This document shows, piece by piece, positions 1-8,166 of a stretch of 64,000 bases of DNA (position 1 is the stretch's first letter; every line of letters starts with the position of its first letter). The DNA is from Lachnospiraceae bacterium (GTDB taxonomy: Bacteria > Bacillota > Clostridia > Lachnospirales > Lachnospiraceae), in assembly GCA_022845955.1 (NCBI GenBank), contig AP025576.1, forward strand, positions 1,426,001 to 1,490,000, given 5' to 3'. The notes under the pieces were generated by a model, which saw nothing but the letters and a program-made list of their open reading frames with translations, ran no database searches and was not told the DNA's origin. Position numbers and translations under genes: made by a program.

Positions 1-644
1 TAACCCCAGGCTGCTCGAATCCCAGCGATATTGAGACAGCCATTTCCCTGGGGCTGGATGTGGTAAAGTTTTTCCCGGCGGAAGCGGCAGGAGGACTTGC
101 CATGATCAAGGCGATGTCCGCTCCTTATGTAAATATGAAATTTATGCCCACCGGCGGTATCAGTGCCAAGAACCTGAATGAATATCTCAGCTTCAATAAG
201 ATCATCGCCTGCGGCGGAAGCTGGATGGTAAAGGATGATTTGATTAAAGCCGGTGAGTTTGACAAGATAGAAGCGCTGACAAGGGAAGCGGTTGAACTGA
301 TGCTGGGCTTTGAGCTGGCCCATGTGGGAATCAACGAAACCGACGGGGAAGCGGCGGATCATACCGCCGGACGTTTTGAGTCCATATTCGGGTTTGGGAA
401 GAAAACCGGATCCGCATCCGTATTTGCAGGAACGGCCGTAGAGGTAATGAAAGCTCCCGGACTTGGTGCAAAGGGACATATCGGCATCCGTACCAACTAT
501 ATTGAAAGAGCCGTGAATTATCTGGAAAACCAGGGCGTGGAATTTAATCCCTCCAGCGCCAAGTATGATGAAAAGGGGAACCTGAAGGCTATTTATCTGA
601 AGGAAGAAGTGGGCGGCTTTGCCGTACATCTGGTACAGAAATAA
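1..644 (+). CDS. eda: KDPG/KHG aldolase with C-terminal VOC-like domain (5' partial)
   Basis: The reading frame is already open at base 3, so the N-terminus lies outside the window. The visible part begins TPGCSNPSDIETAISLG and continues into DVVKFFPAE, the loop carrying the Schiff-base lysine of class I 2-dehydro-3-deoxy-phosphogluconate aldolases. It then reaches MPTGGIS, the phosphate-binding segment. Family enzymes split KDPG into pyruvate and glyceraldehyde-3-phosphate (Entner-Doudoroff and uronate routes). Classical aldolases of about 210 residues stop soon after this point. This one runs on for about 110 residues (from ELAHVGINE to the end) with a glyoxalase/VOC-like pattern (HVGI, then GHIGIRTNYIERAVNYLE). 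The role of that extension is unknown to me. The next gene, 45 bases downstream, is the matching KDG kinase, which supports the substrate. Confidence 0.88.
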   Translation, partial: TPGCSNPSDIETAISLGLDVVKFFPAEAAGGLAMIKAMSAPYVNMKFMPTGGISAKNLNEYLSFNKIIACGGSWMVKDDLIKAGEFDKIEALTREAVELMLGFELAHVGINETDGEAADHTAGRFESIFGFGKKTGSASVFAGTAVEVMKAPGLGAKGHIGIRTNYIERAVNYLENQGVEFNPSSAKYDEKGNLKAIYLKEEVGGFAVHLVQK

Positions 645-689
645 CAATACTTACAGGAGCGAACGCTGAAAAAGAAAGGTGAGGAAATC

Positions 690-1712
690 ATGAGCAAAGT
701 AGTAACATTTGGAGAGATTATGCTGAGGCTGGCACCGGAGGGCTACTACCGTTTTGTGCAGGCGGAAAATTATGTGGCGACTTATGGGGGCGGGGAAGCA
801 AACGTGTCTGTATCCCTGGCCAATTACGGTCTGGAGTCCAAATTCGTAAGCAAGCTTCCCAAGCATGAAATCGGACAGGCCGGGGTGAATTCTTTACGGA
901 AATTCGGTGTGGATACTTCCGATATCGTGAGGGGCGGAAACCGTGTCGGTATTTATTATCTGGAAAAAGGCGCCAGCCAGCGTCCTTCCAAAGTTATTTA
1001 TGACCGTGCAGGCTCTTCTATTGCAGAGGCGGTTAAGGAGGATTTTGACTGGGATAAGATTTTTGAAGGGGTGGATTGGTTCCATTTTACCGGAATTACG
1101 CCTGCACTTGGGGAAAACGTTGCGGAGATCTGTATGGAAGCGGTAAAAAAGGCAAAAGAAAAGGGCATCACCGTAAGCTGTGATTTGAATTACAGAAATA
1201 AGCTCTGGAGCAAAGAAAAAGCGGGCCGGGTAATGGGTGAGCTTTGCAAGTACGTGGACGTCTGCATTGCCAATGAAGAAGATGCCGGCGACGTATTCGG
1301 CATCAAGGCCGCCGATACGGATATAACCAGCGGCCAGGTGAACCATGAGGGCTATAAGGATGTGGCGAAGCAGCTGGCCGACCGTTTTGGTTTCAGCAAG
1401 GTTGCCATTACCCTGAGAAGCTCTATCTCCGCCAACGATAATAAATGGGCGGCAATGCTGTATGACGGAACGGAATATTATTTCAGCAAAAATTACCTGA
1501 TGCATATAGTGGACCGTGTCGGCGGCGGAGATTCCTTTGGGGCAGGCCTGATCTACAGCTGCCTGCAGAATATGGAACCCCAGCAGATTATCGAATTCGC
1601 GGTGGCGGCAAGCTGTCTGAAGCACAGCATTGAAGGCGACTTCAATATGGTTTCCGTGGATGAAGTATGCAAGCTTGCAGGCGGGGATGCGTCAGGAAGG
1701 GTACAGCGCTGA
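690..1712 (+). CDS. kdgK: 2-keto-3-deoxygluconate kinase (PfkB family)
   Basis: A 340-residue ribokinase/PfkB-fold sugar kinase. The N-terminus has the family pattern TFGEIMLRLAP, followed by the glycine-rich YGGGEANVSVSLA. The C-terminal signature VDRVGGGDSFGAGLIY contains the catalytic aspartate and anion hole. Family members of this length with GEIMLRL are KDG kinases that phosphorylate 2-keto-3-deoxygluconate to KDPG, the substrate of the aldolase immediately upstream. The ATG at 690 follows an AAGGTGAGG ribosome site. The two genes form an operon that ends at the strong hairpin at 1745-1779. The substrate assignment rests mostly on this pairing, since PfkB kinases are hard to separate by sequence alone. 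Confidence 0.85.
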   Translation: MSKVVTFGEIMLRLAPEGYYRFVQAENYVATYGGGEANVSVSLANYGLESKFVSKLPKHEIGQAGVNSLRKFGVDTSDIVRGGNRVGIYYLEKGASQRPSKVIYDRAGSSIAEAVKEDFDWDKIFEGVDWFHFTGITPALGENVAEICMEAVKKAKEKGITVSCDLNYRNKLWSKEKAGRVMGELCKYVDVCIANEEDAGDVFGIKAADTDITSGQVNHEGYKDVAKQLADRFGFSKVAITLRSSISANDNKWAAMLYDGTEYYFSKNYLMHIVDRVGGGDSFGAGLIYSCLQNMEPQQIIEFAVAASCLKHSIEGDFNMVSVDEVCKLAGGDASGRVQR

Positions 1713-1744
1713 TGCTGTCATAAGAATACAATACTATACCTATA

Positions 1745-1779
1745 AAAAGCCGCAGGATTATTTTTTCCCTGCGGCTTTT
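1745..1779 (+). terminator. Rho-independent terminator after kdgK
   Basis: A 12-bp perfect stem (AAAAGCCGCAGG with CCTGCGGCTTTT) around an 11-nt T-rich loop. The arms carry A and T runs, so it can work in either direction. It lies 32 bases after the kdgK stop and 36 bases before the WYL regulator, and separates the two units. Confidence 0.85.
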
Positions 1780-1815
1780 GCCGCGGGCTTTATAGGGGAA
1801 AGACAGGAGACGGCG

Positions 1816-2736
1816 ATGAAAATCGACAGGATACTGGAAATTATTATTTACATAGTCAATCATGATAATGTTTCGGCCAGTTATCTGGCGGAACGGTTCG
1901 GCGTATCCGTACGGACCATTCAAAGGGATATGGTCAGCATTTCCTCTATTGGGATACCGGTATATGCCGTGGGAGGAAAATATGGGGGATACTCCATTTT
2001 GCCGACTTATAAGATGAAAAACCTGAATATCCGGGAGGAGGAACAGCAGATGATACGCAAGGCCCTGGAGAGCCTTGCCACATCTTATACAAATACTACG
2101 CTGGACGGGCTTCTTGAAAAATACAACGCGATTGTGGAAAAAGAAGGAGGACAGAAGGTTTTCTGGGATTTCAGTGTTTCCAGGGAAAATAAAAAGGTTC
2201 AGGATACGAACCGGCTTCTCGAGAAAGCGATAGAGGACAGGAGACTTGTTACCTTTTCCTATCAGAAGGCGGACGGGGAATCATCGGATCAAAAGGTGGA
2301 GCCGCTGGCCATCCATTATAAATGGTATGCATGGTATCTGTTTGCCTATTCGGAGTACCGGCAGGCATACCGGACCTATAAGATTGCCAGAATGCGGGAT
2401 ATCCGAACAGAAGAGAGGAGAGGGACTAAAGAGCATGGAGATATCCGGGAACGGATGAAGGAGTCGGAAACCGCCTATTATCAGACCTGTATTGCCATTG
2501 AGGTACATTTTTCTGAAAAGGAAACCGGGCTTATGGAGGAATTTTTTCCGGACTGCCCAATAGAAAGGCTGGGGGATGAGCAGTGCAGGATTTTCATTCA
2601 TGTCCCGCCCGGAGAACGGCTTTGGAAAGCACTGCTGCTCAGTTTTGGAGACAGGGTGCGGGTAGTGGGGCCGGAGGTATATAAAAAAGAATTGATCCAA
2701 ACCGCGCAACAATTTTTATCCAATTACGACATATAG
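1816..2736 (+). CDS. HTH/WYL-domain transcriptional regulator (YafY type)
   Basis: A 306-residue DNA-binding regulator. I place the start at ATG 1816, preceded by AGGAG, because the upstream extension in this frame reads through the terminator. Residues 1-60 form a winged HTH of the DeoR/HTH_11 type (MKIDRILEIIIYI, then LAERFGVSVRTIQRDM and the wing GGKYGGYSI). The middle holds the WYL domain, visible as the beta-strand-rich VTFSYQKADG and VEPLAIHYKWYAWYLFAY segment where the W-Y-L signature sits. The C-terminal WCX-like extension ends SFGDRVRVVGPE. WYL domains bind ligands or nucleic-acid signals, but the inducer cannot be predicted. A dyad at 2727-2742 overlaps the end of this gene and precedes the next, making the iron-sulfur protein gene a possible target. 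Confidence 0.85.
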   Translation: MKIDRILEIIIYIVNHDNVSASYLAERFGVSVRTIQRDMVSISSIGIPVYAVGGKYGGYSILPTYKMKNLNIREEEQQMIRKALESLATSYTNTTLDGLLEKYNAIVEKEGGQKVFWDFSVSRENKKVQDTNRLLEKAIEDRRLVTFSYQKADGESSDQKVEPLAIHYKWYAWYLFAYSEYRQAYRTYKIARMRDIRTEERRGTKEHGDIRERMKESETAYYQTCIAIEVHFSEKETGLMEEFFPDCPIERLGDEQCRIFIHVPPGERLWKALLLSFGDRVRVVGPEVYKKELIQTAQQFLSNYDI

Positions 2737-2759
2737 CTGTCGCAGATACCTGTTATGAT
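2727..2759 (+). promoter_or_regulatory. Dyad CGACA-N6-TGTCG with downstream -10-like box
   Basis: An inverted repeat with 5-bp arms (CGACA at 2727-2731, TGTCG at 2738-2742) overlaps the stop codon of the WYL gene. A -10-like TATGAT follows at 2754-2759, and no good -35 box is present at normal spacing. This layout suits an activator- or repressor-controlled promoter for the gene at 2815. Assigning it to the adjacent WYL protein is inference. Confidence 0.4.
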
Positions 2760-2814
2760 AAGGGAAAGGCTTCCGGAGCGGAGCAGCCATAGGCATGACA
2801 GGGAGGATTAGCTG

Positions 2815-3558
2815 ATGGGAAAAACGGAAAAGGAAATCAAAGAAAGATTATATGCATTGGGAGCGGATTTGTGCGGGATAGCAGGGATAGACCGGTTTGA
2901 CGGCGCGCCGGAGGGATATCATCCGCGGGATGTCCTGCCCTCCTGCCAATCGGTCATCGTATTCGCCTGCCGTTTCCCCGCGGGAACATTGGCCTGCGGA
3001 TCCGGGGTGCCTTATACGGTAGTCAGGAATATTTTATCCGACAAAATGGATAAAATGGCGGTCCAATTCTGTGCGGATATGGAAAAGCTTCATATCCTTG
3101 CGGTACCCATAAGGACGAACGGTGCGGAGCGAGACAAAAAAACGGGGAGATGGAGAAGTATTGTTTCCGTAAAACATGCGGCCCAGGCGGCGGGGCTTGG
3201 TACAATCGGCAGAAATACCCTGCTGCTTACCCCGGAATATGGGAGTATGGTCTGGCTCAGTTTGCTATTGACGGAGCTTGTGCTGGAAGCGGATGATCAA
3301 AAGGAGAATATCTGCTCCAACTGCGGCAGGTGCGTGGATATCTGTCCGGTCAACGCATTGGAAAGCCCGGAAATGGATCAAAATGCCTGCTGGGCTTATG
3401 CTTTTGGTGAAGTAAAGGAAGACTGGCGCATCAGCTGTCATCGGTGCAGGGATATCTGCCCGTTCCTTTTAGGTTCTGAGAACAAAGCGATGGCCCGGGA
3501 AAACAGGAGCAACGGTGAAACCGCCGGAGAACGGATAGCCGGGCCGCCGGAAGGATGA
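2815..3558 (+). CDS. QueG-like double-cluster 4Fe-4S protein
   Basis: A 247-residue protein whose C-terminal half carries two ferredoxin-type cysteine sets. The first is CSNCGRCVDICPVNAL near residues 164-179. The second is the shorter CHRCRDICP near 211-219. This is the arrangement of the epoxyqueuosine reductase (QueG) and related families. Genuine QueG proteins are longer (about 310-380 residues) and carry a cobalamin-binding N-terminal region. The N-terminal part here is short, so a queuosine role is doubtful and I give no symbol. The central segment AAGLGTIGRNTLLLTPEYGS is typical of this superfamily. The start at ATG 2815 follows GGGAGGATTAG. It is monocistronic and is preceded by a dyad at 2727-2742. 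Its reductase partner and substrate are unknown. Confidence 0.75.
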   Translation: MGKTEKEIKERLYALGADLCGIAGIDRFDGAPEGYHPRDVLPSCQSVIVFACRFPAGTLACGSGVPYTVVRNILSDKMDKMAVQFCADMEKLHILAVPIRTNGAERDKKTGRWRSIVSVKHAAQAAGLGTIGRNTLLLTPEYGSMVWLSLLLTELVLEADDQKENICSNCGRCVDICPVNALESPEMDQNACWAYAFGEVKEDWRISCHRCRDICPFLLGSENKAMARENRSNGETAGERIAGPPEG

Positions 3559-3571
3559 GGAAGGGGATATT

Positions 3572-3591
3572 CGGGCCGGTATTCCGGCCCG
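3572..3591 (+). terminator. GC-rich hairpin after the iron-sulfur gene
   Basis: Perfect 8-bp stem CGGGCCGG/CCGGCCCG with a TATT loop, 13 bases after the stop. There is no U-tract, so it may be a weak terminator or a stabilising hairpin between convergent genes. Confidence 0.45.
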
Positions 3592-3616
3592 GGGAGATTC
3601 CCTGTTCGTCCGTTGG

Positions 3617-4159
3617 TTACAGAAGCGCTTCAAAAATCTGTTTTTGTTTTCCCGGGCAGTTATTTTTTATGGAATAGTACAGACAATGCTGAAGGCTTCC
3701 GTGATATACGATATCTTCTGTCCTGTCAATGCGGGCCATGCCGCATTTTTCCATTACCCGGAAGCTTGCCGTGTTCTTTTCAAAAGCGGCAGCAATAATT
3801 TCTGTAAATCCTTTTTGAAACAAATAGGTGATAACCCCCTTCATCGCTTCTGTTGCATATCCGCAATTACGGTATCCGGGATTTATTACATAACCCATTT
3901 CTATTCTGTCCCCATCAATATCCACGTCATTGACAAAGCCTATCAGCTGGTTTTTTAAATAGATTCCGGCTTCCTCATGTTCTCCGGATAAGGAGAGGGC
4001 TTTCAGTTTTTGGAACATACCTGCGGCTTCCTCTGCGGAGTGAAAATCGGGGATCATAAAGGTTTCCTTTATATTTTCATCCATGAGAAGGCGGATCATA
4101 GCATCCTTATCCGCATCGGTATAGGGTTTTATTTCCAGTCGTTTGGTTATGATATTCAT
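3617..4159 (-). CDS. GNAT-family N-acetyltransferase (RimJ/RimL type)
   Basis: A 180-residue protein of the GNAT fold. It begins with the RimJ/L-like MNIITKRLEIKPYTDAD, and acetyl-CoA motif A appears as NPGYRNCGYATEAM around residues 93-106. The C-terminal helix carries AAAFEKNTASFRVMEKCGM, the usual NxxSxRVxEKxGF motif B variant. Such enzymes transfer acetyl groups to ribosomal protein N-termini, antibiotics or small amines, and the acceptor here cannot be predicted. The ATG follows AGGAGA on the minus strand. It is convergent with the gene at 2815 and divergent from the Rrf2 operon. Confidence 0.82.
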   Translation of the reverse strand: MNIITKRLEIKPYTDADKDAMIRLLMDENIKETFMIPDFHSAEEAAGMFQKLKALSLSGEHEEAGIYLKNQLIGFVNDVDIDGDRIEMGYVINPGYRNCGYATEAMKGVITYLFQKGFTEIIAAAFEKNTASFRVMEKCGMARIDRTEDIVYHGSLQHCLYYSIKNNCPGKQKQIFEALL

Positions 4160-4317
4160 ATGTTTAGATTCTCCTGTTCGAGTATGGGTGGCCGGGAAAT
4201 AGCGTTGTCTGATGTGATTTTAAAATACACAGGCAGGGCTGTCAAGTCAGATCCCTGCAGCAAGCTGCAGGCAGCGGTACCTGTAAATATGGCTGCACAG
4301 AAAAAAAGAAATAATAG

Positions 4318-4351
4318 TTGACAGCTCTATCTGTAAATGATATAGTTACAG
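4318..4351 (+). promoter_or_regulatory. Promoter with overlapping dyad operator for the Rrf2 redox operon
   Basis: TTGACA at 4318-4323, a 17-nt spacer and TATAGT at 4341-4346 form a near-consensus sigma-A promoter. Superimposed on it is the inverted repeat CTGTAA (4331-4336), N9, TTACAG (4346-4351). It covers the downstream spacer and the -10 box, where a bound dimer would block polymerase. A further direct copy of TTACAGTTA starts at 4373. Autorepression by the Rrf2 protein encoded just downstream is the natural inference. Confidence 0.8.
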
Positions 4352-4404
4352 TAACAAATGTAAAAAAAATAATTACAGTTAGAAGCCAGAAAGGAGATGC
4401 GGCA

Positions 4405-4839
4405 TTGAACAGTGATTTTTGTGTGGCTGTGCATGGACTGGTATATTTGAAGCATAAAGGCTCTGTCATTCCCAGCGAAGAGCTGGCATCGAATATCTGC
4501 ACCAATCCGGCCCGTGTGAGGAAAGTGATGGCCAGGCTGAAAAAGGCCGGTCTGGTAGAGACAAAGGAAGGGAAGGTAGGCGGTTATTCCCGTGTGGAAA
4601 AAGCCGGGGATATAACACTGTACACGATTGCGGAGGCGCTTTCCATCCGGTTCGTGGACGCTTCGTGGCGCAGCGGCGACAGTGACATGAGCTGTCTGAT
4701 CGCCTCCGGTATGGCGGAGGTAATGAACGGAATTTACCTGGAGCTGGACGGATTATGTCTGGATAAGCTAAAACAGATTACCGTAGGAGAGATAGAAACC
4801 CAATTGTTTTCCGGAAAAAGAAAAGGAGAAGCACAATGA
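4405..4839 (+). CDS. Rrf2-family transcriptional regulator
   Basis: A 144-residue winged-helix regulator. I choose TTG 4405, seven bases after AAGGAGA, because the protein then starts MNSDFCVAVHGLVYL, the usual Rrf2 N-terminus; the longer frame would begin inside the promoter. The HTH follows as IPSEELASNICTNPARVRKVM, and the wing as VETKEGKVGGYSR. Rrf2 proteins sense Fe-S clusters, NO, cysteine metabolites or redox state. This one has cysteines in the HTH region and at SCLIASGM and LDGLCLDKL, but not the tight three-cysteine IscR/NsrR cluster, so the signal is open. Its last four bases overlap the next gene, a flavin disulfide reductase. That places it in an operon for thiol/redox stress, probably under its own control. 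Confidence 0.85.
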   Translation: MNSDFCVAVHGLVYLKHKGSVIPSEELASNICTNPARVRKVMARLKKAGLVETKEGKVGGYSRVEKAGDITLYTIAEALSIRFVDASWRSGDSDMSCLIASGMAEVMNGIYLELDGLCLDKLKQITVGEIETQLFSGKRKGEAQ

Positions 4840-6206
4840 AGGAATTTGATAACATTATTATAGGATTTGGAAAGGGCGGAAAAACGCTGGCAGGCGCACT
4901 GGCCGGGAAAGGGGAGAGAACAGCTCTTATCGAGCGTTCCGATAAAATGTATGGCGGAACCTGTATCAATGTGGCCTGTATTCCCAGTAAATTCCTGGAA
5001 AACAGTGCAAGGCTGTCAGCTGCAATGGGCGGCAGCTTTCAGGAAAAAGCGGAGCGCTATCAAAAGACGATACTGGAAAAAAGAGAAGTGATAGGGGATC
5101 TGCGGCAGAAAAACCTGGCTAAGGCTGTGGGAGCCGGCGTGGAAGTGATAACAGGGACGGCTTCTTTTGTGGATGATCACAAAATCCGGGTGTCTTATCC
5201 GGATGGTTCCGGGGAAGAATTGTATGGAAAGAAAATTTTTATCAATACCGGCGCAAAACCTTTTATTCCCCCTATTGCAGGATTGAAGGAAAGCCGTTAT
5301 GCTTATACAAGCGAAGGAATGATGGAACTGGAAGAACTGCCGGAGAAGCTTCTTATTATAGGAGGCGGCTATATCGGCCTGGAATTTGCCTCTTACTATT
5401 CCAATTTCGGATCGGATGTGACAGTAATTCAGGACGGGGAAGCTTTTATACCCCGGGAGGATGCGGAAGTGGCGGAATCCGTGCTTGCGCATATGACGGA
5501 GGTGGGGATCCATATTCTCCGCAGTTCGGCGGTTACGGAAGTGAAGGATGGCCCGGACGGAGCAAACGTGACGGTCAAATCCGGAGACAGGGAAGAAACG
5601 CTTCTGGTTCAGGCGATTCTGGTAGCTACCGGCAGAAGGCCGAATGTGGAAGAACTGCATCCCGAGCGTGCGGGCATCCAGCTGACAAAGAGGGGGGCGG
5701 TTTGGACCGATGAGGGCCTGCGTACATCCGTTCCTCACATCTGGGCAATGGGAGATGTGGCGGGAGGTCTTCAGTTTACTTATATTTCCCTGGATGACAG
5801 CCGTATCGTAAAATCACAGATACTTGGAGACGGAAGCAGGAGTACAAAAAACCGAGGGGCAGTGCCCTACACCGTATTTCTGGATCCCCCGTTGTCAAGA
5901 GTCGGCATGACAGAAGCACAAGCGCGTGAGGCAGGCTATGAGGTTAAGGTTGCACGGCTGCAGACCGCAGCGGCACCGAGAGCACGTGTACTGAAAGCTA
6001 CCACAGGCATGCTGAAGGCAGTGATCGATGCGGGTACAGGGCAGATTCTGGGAGCACATTTTTACTGTGCCGAATCCCATGAGCTGATTAACCTGATTAA
6101 GCTCGCCATGGATGCAGGGATTCCTTATACGGTTTTGCGGGATAATATTTACAATCATCCCACTATGAGCGAAACCTTCAATGATTTCTTTGCTGCAGTT
6201 AACTAA
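4836..6206 (+). CDS. FAD-dependent pyridine nucleotide-disulfide oxidoreductase (class I)
   Basis: A 456-residue flavoprotein of the glutathione reductase/lipoamide dehydrogenase/mercuric reductase family. The FAD-binding loop GFGKGG is at residues 10-15, and the redox-active pair is in GGTCINVACIPSK (C43 and C48). The NAD(P)H domain is marked by IIGGGYIGLEFASYYSNFG, and the second FAD contact by HIWAMGDVAGG. The dimerisation domain ends YNHPTMSETFNDFF with the catalytic His-Pro-Thr. The sequence resembles RclA/YkgC-like enzymes, which respond to reactive chlorine or electrophile stress, but a symbol is not justified. It overlaps the Rrf2 gene by 4 bases and is followed 23 bases later by a CcdA-TlpA fusion. 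Together these suggest an electron-transfer unit from NAD(P)H and cytosolic thiols to the cell surface. Confidence 0.88.
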   Translation: MKEFDNIIIGFGKGGKTLAGALAGKGERTALIERSDKMYGGTCINVACIPSKFLENSARLSAAMGGSFQEKAERYQKTILEKREVIGDLRQKNLAKAVGAGVEVITGTASFVDDHKIRVSYPDGSGEELYGKKIFINTGAKPFIPPIAGLKESRYAYTSEGMMELEELPEKLLIIGGGYIGLEFASYYSNFGSDVTVIQDGEAFIPREDAEVAESVLAHMTEVGIHILRSSAVTEVKDGPDGANVTVKSGDREETLLVQAILVATGRRPNVEELHPERAGIQLTKRGAVWTDEGLRTSVPHIWAMGDVAGGLQFTYISLDDSRIVKSQILGDGSRSTKNRGAVPYTVFLDPPLSRVGMTEAQAREAGYEVKVARLQTAAAPRARVLKATTGMLKAVIDAGTGQILGAHFYCAESHELINLIKLAMDAGIPYTVLRDNIYNHPTMSETFNDFFAAVN

Positions 6207-6229
6207 CACTTACGTAAAAGGAGATGATT

Positions 6230-7576
6230 ATGGGTCTGTCAGTTGAAACCGGAATTCCGGTAATTACCGTATTTTTACAGGGGCTTCTCAGCTTTTTCTC
6301 CCCCTGTGTGCTGCCTCTTGTACCCTTGTATGTCAGCTATCTGGCAGGGGGCACCAAGACGGTGGATGAAAATGGGAATGTACATTACCCTCGTAAAAAG
6401 GTGATGGTGAATACACTGTTTTTTGTGCTGGGTGTCAGCTTCACCTTTTTCCTGTTGGGATTCGGCTTTACCGCTATGGGCCGTTTCTTTACCACGAACC
6501 GTGCCTGGTTTGCGCGGATCAGCGGTATTATCATGATATTGTTCGGCTTATATCAGCTGGGTGTGTTCGGCCGTTCGGAAACCATAGAAAGAGAACACCG
6601 ACTGCCCTTCCGGCTGGATCGGTTTTCCATGAACCCGCTGGTGGCGCTGATTCTTGGATTCACCTTCAGTTTTGCCTGGACGCCCTGCGTAGGCCCTACA
6701 CTAGGCAGCGTGCTGCTGATGGCATCTTCTTCGGCTTCCTCAGCAAAGGGTTTCCTTCTCGTCGGCGTTTATACGCTGGGATTTGTGATTCCTTTCCTTG
6801 CCGTAGGCATCTTTACCGGTTCTGTCCTCGATTTCTTCAAGAGAAAGAGGAATGTGGTGAAATATACCGTGAAAATCGGTGCCGCCCTGCTGATCCTTAT
6901 GGGTGTTATGACCCTGACCGGATTTATGAACGGAATCACCAGCTACCTGTCCAAGGTACAGCTGGGAGGAGGAACCCAGGAGCAGGTGCAGGAGACCCAG
7001 TCCGTTAACGGGACGGAAGGGGCAGGAGAAAGCGGAACCGCAGCAGGAACGGATGGAGAGGCGGCGAATGCCCCTTCTTCGGAGACGGCGGAAGAGGAAA
7101 GTACCGAAGAGGAGAAAATACAGGCGCCTGATTTTACGTTGGTGGACCAATACGGGGAGACACATACGCTCTCTGACTATAAAGGAAAAACGGTATTTTT
7201 GAATTTCTGGGCGACCTGGTGTCCGCCCTGCAAGGGAGAAATGCCGGATATCCAGAAGCTGTATGAAAAATATGGAAGCAACGGCGAGGATCTGGTGGTG
7301 TTAGGAGTGGCGAATCCCAAAACGGATGAGAATCCGTATAACCAGGACGGCACCCAGGAAGAGGTGGAAAAATTCCTCACCGACAACGGCTATACTTTCC
7401 CGGTTGTCATGGATACCACCGGAGAAATATTCAGCCAGTACGGCATCCGTTCCTTCCCTACAACCTTTATGATTGATAAGGACGGAAATGTATTCGGCTA
7501 CGTATCCGGCGCTCTCAGCGCGGATATGATGGAAAGCGTGGTTTCCCAGACCATGTCGGGGAAAAGAACGCAATAG
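6230..7576 (+). CDS. CcdA-like membrane electron carrier fused to TlpA-type thioredoxin
   Basis: A 448-residue fusion. Residues 1-235 are CcdA/DsbD-beta-like with about six membrane segments. The two cysteine-proline motifs that shuttle electrons are visible: FFSPCVLPLVPLY near the N-terminus and FAWTPCVGPTLGS in the fourth segment. A low-complexity acidic, alanine/threonine-rich linker (about residues 245-300) leads to a C-terminal thioredoxin domain with WATWCPPC (C331, C334) and the cis-proline region RSFPTTFMIDKDG. The protein should pass electrons from cytosolic thioredoxin across the membrane to reduce extracytoplasmic disulfides. ATG 6230 is preferred over 6224 because AAGGAG ends immediately before 6224. 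It is the last gene of the Rrf2 operon and is followed by a strong terminator. Confidence 0.9.
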   Translation: MGLSVETGIPVITVFLQGLLSFFSPCVLPLVPLYVSYLAGGTKTVDENGNVHYPRKKVMVNTLFFVLGVSFTFFLLGFGFTAMGRFFTTNRAWFARISGIIMILFGLYQLGVFGRSETIEREHRLPFRLDRFSMNPLVALILGFTFSFAWTPCVGPTLGSVLLMASSSASSAKGFLLVGVYTLGFVIPFLAVGIFTGSVLDFFKRKRNVVKYTVKIGAALLILMGVMTLTGFMNGITSYLSKVQLGGGTQEQVQETQSVNGTEGAGESGTAAGTDGEAANAPSSETAEEESTEEEKIQAPDFTLVDQYGETHTLSDYKGKTVFLNFWATWCPPCKGEMPDIQKLYEKYGSNGEDLVVLGVANPKTDENPYNQDGTQEEVEKFLTDNGYTFPVVMDTTGEIFSQYGIRSFPTTFMIDKDGNVFGYVSGALSADMMESVVSQTMSGKRTQ

Positions 7577-7593
7577 GACGTAAGAAGTACGTA

Positions 7594-7628
7594 AAAAACG
7601 CCCGGAGCAGCCTGCTCCGGGCGTTTTT
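7594..7628 (+). terminator. Strong bidirectional terminator
   Basis: A 16-bp perfect stem (AAAAACGCCCGGAGCA with TGCTCCGGGCGTTTTT) and a 3-nt loop. It ends the redox operon on the plus strand and serves the convergent acetyltransferase genes on the minus strand. Confidence 0.92.
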
Positions 7629-7653
7629 ACGATGATTGGGATAACAAGAAAGG

Positions 7654-8139
7654 TCACAGCTGCCGGGTAAAGATACACAGACCGGAAGGAAGATCCGGGA
7701 AATGAAGAATTTCCTGTACCAGAAAGCCGTTTTTTTCTAAAACACGGCAGGAGCCTGTATTATCCTGCACTACGTAGGCTTTCAGGCAGCTGAAGTGTTC
7801 CTGCCGGGCGATATCTGTCAGATGCCGGACTACCTCCGTGCTGTAGCCCTGGTTCCAGAAACGGGGATAGAGAAAGACGGACATGGAACGGGACGCGCCG
7901 TCGTTTTCTTCTTTTTTTAATGCGGCCACCCCTACCGGGGCGAGTGTATCCTTCCGGCAGATCAGGTATCCGTAATTGCCGAAAGTTGTGTATTCCCGGT
8001 ATAAGTCTTCCGCCTCCTGCCTGCTTGTATGGGTGGAAAACCGCATGTATCTGGCGACCTCGGGATCGGAAGTGAGAGAAAAAATGGTAGGGATATCCTC
8101 CTGGGACAGCGGGCGGAGAAACAGTTGATCGGTATTCAT
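7654..8139 (-). CDS. GNAT-family N-acetyltransferase
   Basis: A 161-residue RimJ/L-like acetyltransferase beginning MNTDQLFLRPLSQEDIPTIF. Motif A reads YPRFWNQGYSTEVVRHL, and the C-terminal part has VVQDNTGSCRVLEKNGF. The acceptor substrate is not predictable. The ATG at 8139 follows AGGAGGTAACC on the minus strand. It lies 27 bases downstream of a second GNAT gene in the same orientation, so the two are probably co-transcribed. The bidirectional terminator at 7594-7628 ends the unit. Confidence 0.82.
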   Translation of the reverse strand: MNTDQLFLRPLSQEDIPTIFSLTSDPEVARYMRFSTHTSRQEAEDLYREYTTFGNYGYLICRKDTLAPVGVAALKKEENDGASRSMSVFLYPRFWNQGYSTEVVRHLTDIARQEHFSCLKAYVVQDNTGSCRVLEKNGFLVQEILHFPDLPSGLCIFTRQL

Positions 8140-8166
8140 TGGTTACCTCCTGTGATGATGGTGTTA

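Noticed and set aside
4318..4404. An N-terminal extension of the Rrf2 protein starting at TTG 4318
   Set aside because: That TTG is the first half of the -35 box TTGACA; the family N-terminus begins at TTG 4405, which has its own ribosome site.
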